A stretch of DNA of 7,551 nucleotides. Source: Lachnospiraceae bacterium UBA3863 (GTDB lineage Bacteria > Bacillota > Clostridia > Lachnospirales > Lachnospiraceae). Positions 6,219 to 7,551 of this stretch are shown here, one piece after another. Position 1 is the stretch's first letter. Each line of letters begins with the position of its first letter. Both the position numbers and the translations under genes were made by a program. The notes beneath the pieces were generated by a model. That model was not told where the DNA came from and searched no databases. It worked only from the letters and a program-made list of their open reading frames with translations. Location: assembly GCA_002392385.1 (NCBI GenBank), contig DGGX01000141.1, forward strand, positions 46,375 to 53,925. The letters run 5' to 3'.

Positions 6219-6358
6219 ATGGCGATCGGGAGCAAAACAGACGCGGGCTGGATCTGGACCCCGGACTGGACAGAGGAAGACAGGGAGACGGCCAGGGAGC
6301 ATCCCTTTCGATTCAGAAAACACTGGGGGACGAGGCGTCGTCTCCGGTATTCATATAA
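6219..6358 (+). pseudogene. Decayed N-terminal fragment, possibly alpha-L-rhamnosidase-like
   Basis: From the ATG at 6219, with AGAGG upstream near 6205, the frame gives GWIWTPDWTEEDRETA and then FRFRKHW, and stops at 6358 after 46 codons. The order W-I-W, an acidic EEDRE-type stretch, then FRK is what I recall of the extreme N-terminus of some alpha-L-rhamnosidase-like (GH78) proteins. In the neighbouring frame the next bases read LGDEASSPVFI, which continues that pattern better, suggesting a frameshift around the FRK codons. Nothing further of a protein that is normally several hundred residues long remains before the next gene's ribosome site at 6362. It may instead be a short gene of unknown function. 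It diverges from the nucleoside hydrolase remnant. Confidence 0.4.
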
Positions 6359-6373
6359 ATAAAGGAGGCAGCA

Positions 6374-6928
6374 ATGAGCGATCAGACAAAAGACAGCGTC
6401 ACAGTACACCAGGAGCTGAGGAAGTTTTACTCCCCTCTCACGAGGACATACGTGCAGAGGGTCATCTTCTTCGTGCTCTACTGTGCCTTCCTCGCGGTCT
6501 CCTTCGCGACAGGCTTCCTGGAGAGGTTCCGCGTGGGCGGCGCCTTTGTCGGGGTCTTCATCGGCATGGGGGTCCTCATGCCCTGGGTCGAATACTTCCG
6601 ATCCATGAAAGCCCTTGCGGCCAAATGGCCCTCAGCCGGAGAGCAGGAGGAACTGTATCGGGATTTCTCCGCGGCCACGGAGGTCTTCCGGGGCGAGGGC
6701 AGGATCGGTCAGAAGTATGCCTTCTGGCGCAAGGACGTGACGATCATGCCGGTGGGAGAGATCCTGGACATCATACCGGCCAGAGTGCGCGCCGGTGTAC
6801 AGATGCGGGCAGTCCTGAAGGACGGTCCCGTCACCGTCGCCCAGTTCCCCTACAACAAGGAAGACATTCAGGAGCTGGCCCAGATGCTCGATGACGCCAA
6901 GGACTGCCTGAAAGAAAAGAACAAATGA
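6374..6928 (+). CDS. Two-TM membrane protein of unknown function
   Basis: The protein has 184 residues, starting at an ATG five bases after a perfect AAGGAGG (6362-6368). A hydrophilic N-terminus (1-27, with LRKFYSPLTRTYVQR) precedes two membrane helices (about 29-48 and 55-72). A soluble C-terminal part (about 75-184) contains EVFRGEGRIGQKYAFWRKDVTIMPVGEILDI in two alternating hydrophobic stretches, and ends in an acidic-basic amphipathic helix (NKEDIQELAQMLDDAKDCLK). The overall plan, two close helices followed by a beta-rich soluble tail and a terminal helix, resembles the YcxB-like protein at 357-863, although the sequences are not clearly alike. I do not recognise the family. A strong terminator follows 14 bases after the stop. 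Confidence 0.8.
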   Translation: MSDQTKDSVTVHQELRKFYSPLTRTYVQRVIFFVLYCAFLAVSFATGFLERFRVGGAFVGVFIGMGVLMPWVEYFRSMKALAAKWPSAGEQEELYRDFSAATEVFRGEGRIGQKYAFWRKDVTIMPVGEILDIIPARVRAGVQMRAVLKDGPVTVAQFPYNKEDIQELAQMLDDAKDCLKEKNK

Positions 6929-6942
6929 GATGAAACAAAAAC

Positions 6943-6979
6943 CCCGGGCCGCTCCTAAGAGCGGCCCGGGATCCTTTTA
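6943..6979. terminator. Bidirectional Rho-independent terminator between convergent genes
   Basis: CCCGGGCCGCTC (6943-6954) and GAGCGGCCCGGG (6959-6970) form a perfect 12-bp stem around CTAA. On the + strand it is followed by ATCCTTTTAT, ending the gene at 6374-6928. On the - strand it is followed by GGTTTTTGTTT, ending phosphoglucomutase. The T run is better in the - direction. Confidence 0.9.
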
Positions 6980-7009
6980 TCAGGAGAAGATATTCATCAG
7001 GAGAAGATA
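6979..7009 (-). repeat. 14-bp direct repeat duplicating the end of phosphoglucomutase
   Basis: ATCAGGAGAAGATA occurs at 6979-6992 and again at 6996-7009. The right copy holds the last codons and stop of the convergent gene (PIFS, TGA); the left copy is an untranslated echo just past the stop, offset by 17 bp. It looks like a slippage duplication. Confidence 0.7.
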
Positions 7010-7551
7010 GGCTTGACGGCATCGGAGAGGGCGTCCTTCTCTGCCTGGGCCTCGGCCAGGTTCTTGCCGAGGGTGGTGTAGTAAGCCTTGATCTTGGGCT
7101 CGGTGCCGGAAGGACGGATCATGACCTTGGCGCCGTCGTCCAGGACGTAGGAGAGGACGTTGGCCTTGGGAAGACCGGTCTTCTCGGGCTGTGCGTAGTC
7201 GGTCACGGAGACGACCTTGCGTCCGCCGAGCTCGGTCAGAGGGGTCTCGCGGAGACCGGACATGATGCCGGCCATCTTGTCCATGCCGGAAAGACCGGGG
7301 AACTCAACGGTGTCGATCTTGTTGAGGTAGCGGCCGTACTGGGCGTAGATCTCTTCCAGACGCTGCTTGATGCTGGAGCCGATGCTGCGGTAGTAGGCAG
7401 CCATCTCACAGATCAGCATGGAGCCGATGATGGCGTCCTTGTCGCGGACATAGGGGCCTGCCAGATAGCCGTAGCTCTCTTCGAAGCCGAAGATGAAGCG
7501 GTCCACCTCGCCGGCAGCTTCCAGCTGGGCGATCTGGTCGCCGATCCACTT
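6997..7551 (-). CDS. pgcA: Alpha-phosphoglucomutase (phosphohexomutase family), C-terminal part (partial)
   Basis: The open frame enters at the right edge (KWIGDQIAQLE) and ends with TGA at 6997-6999, giving 184 residues, about the last third of a protein usually near 560-580 residues. A GTG at 7506 is internal, not the start. Visible family signatures are the sugar-binding loop GFEESYG (fragment residues 22-28), the following YLAGPYVRDKDAIIGSMLICEMAAYY, and the C-terminal phosphate-binding loop RPSGTEPK (146-153). The catalytic serine and metal-binding domain lie outside the window. The enzyme interconverts glucose 1-phosphate and glucose 6-phosphate in the cytoplasm, linking glycolysis to glycogen and cell-surface sugar synthesis. 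The family resemblance is strongest to PgcA-type enzymes of Firmicutes; a phosphomannomutase activity cannot be excluded. Confidence 0.93.
   Translation of the reverse strand, partial: KWIGDQIAQLEAAGEVDRFIFGFEESYGYLAGPYVRDKDAIIGSMLICEMAAYYRSIGSSIKQRLEEIYAQYGRYLNKIDTVEFPGLSGMDKMAGIMSGLRETPLTELGGRKVVSVTDYAQPEKTGLPKANVLSYVLDDGAKVMIRPSGTEPKIKAYYTTLGKNLAEAQAEKDALSDAVKPIFS

Noticed and set aside
5834..6358. A 174-codon + strand frame across the remnant region
   Set aside because: It has no ribosome site, and its residues are the mirror of the nucleoside hydrolase remnant and then of the rhamnosidase-like fragment. The two real signals are better explained as decayed genes.
6354..6359. TATAAA just before the gene at 6374 as a -10 box
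   Set aside because: A start from it would fall inside or beyond the AAGGAGG at 6362-6368, and no -35 lies upstream.

Overview
The window looks like chromosomal DNA from a fairly GC-rich Gram-positive anaerobe of the Clostridia (Lachnospiraceae- or Oscillospiraceae-like). This is inferred from strong AGGAGG-type ribosome sites, a YesM/YesN-type two-component pair beside TRAP transporter genes, a lipoprotein-anchored solute-binding protein, and a PgcA-type phosphoglucomutase. The species cannot be named from the sequence alone.

Layout. The + strand opens with the last 64 codons of a TRAP large permease (DctM) and a strong intrinsic terminator. A consensus-like promoter then drives a 168-residue two-TM YcxB-like protein (357-863). 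Convergent to it, on the - strand, is a tightly packed three-gene operon read from 4296 down to 870: a YesM-type sensor histidine kinase (GTG start), an AraC-type response regulator coupled by a TAATG overlap, and a DctP-type TRAP solute-binding lipoprotein 14 bp further on. The likely terminator of this operon lies inside the 3' end of the YcxB-like gene, on the opposite strand. A back-to-back promoter pair (4366-4429) separates the kinase from a + strand EamA/DMT exporter (4493-5443).

From 5444 to 6373 there is no intact gene. This stretch holds a REP-like hairpin, an array of five 52-53 bp tandem repeats that can fold into hairpins, and two decayed gene starts facing away from each other: a nucleoside hydrolase-like remnant on the - strand and a probable alpha-L-rhamnosidase-like N-terminus on the + strand. 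A second two-TM protein of unknown function (6374-6928) follows. A 12-bp-stem bidirectional terminator then separates it from the convergent C-terminal third of phosphoglucomutase, which runs off the right edge.

How the genes may work together. The dctM end suggests a complete TRAP transporter lies to the left. The kinase-regulator-DctP operon converges on it but carries no membrane permease of its own in this window. The most attractive reading is a three-component sensing system, in which the extra DctP lipoprotein either supplies the transporter or presents ligand to the histidine kinase, and the AraC-type regulator controls the transporter. This is inference; the arrangement is what the sequence shows.
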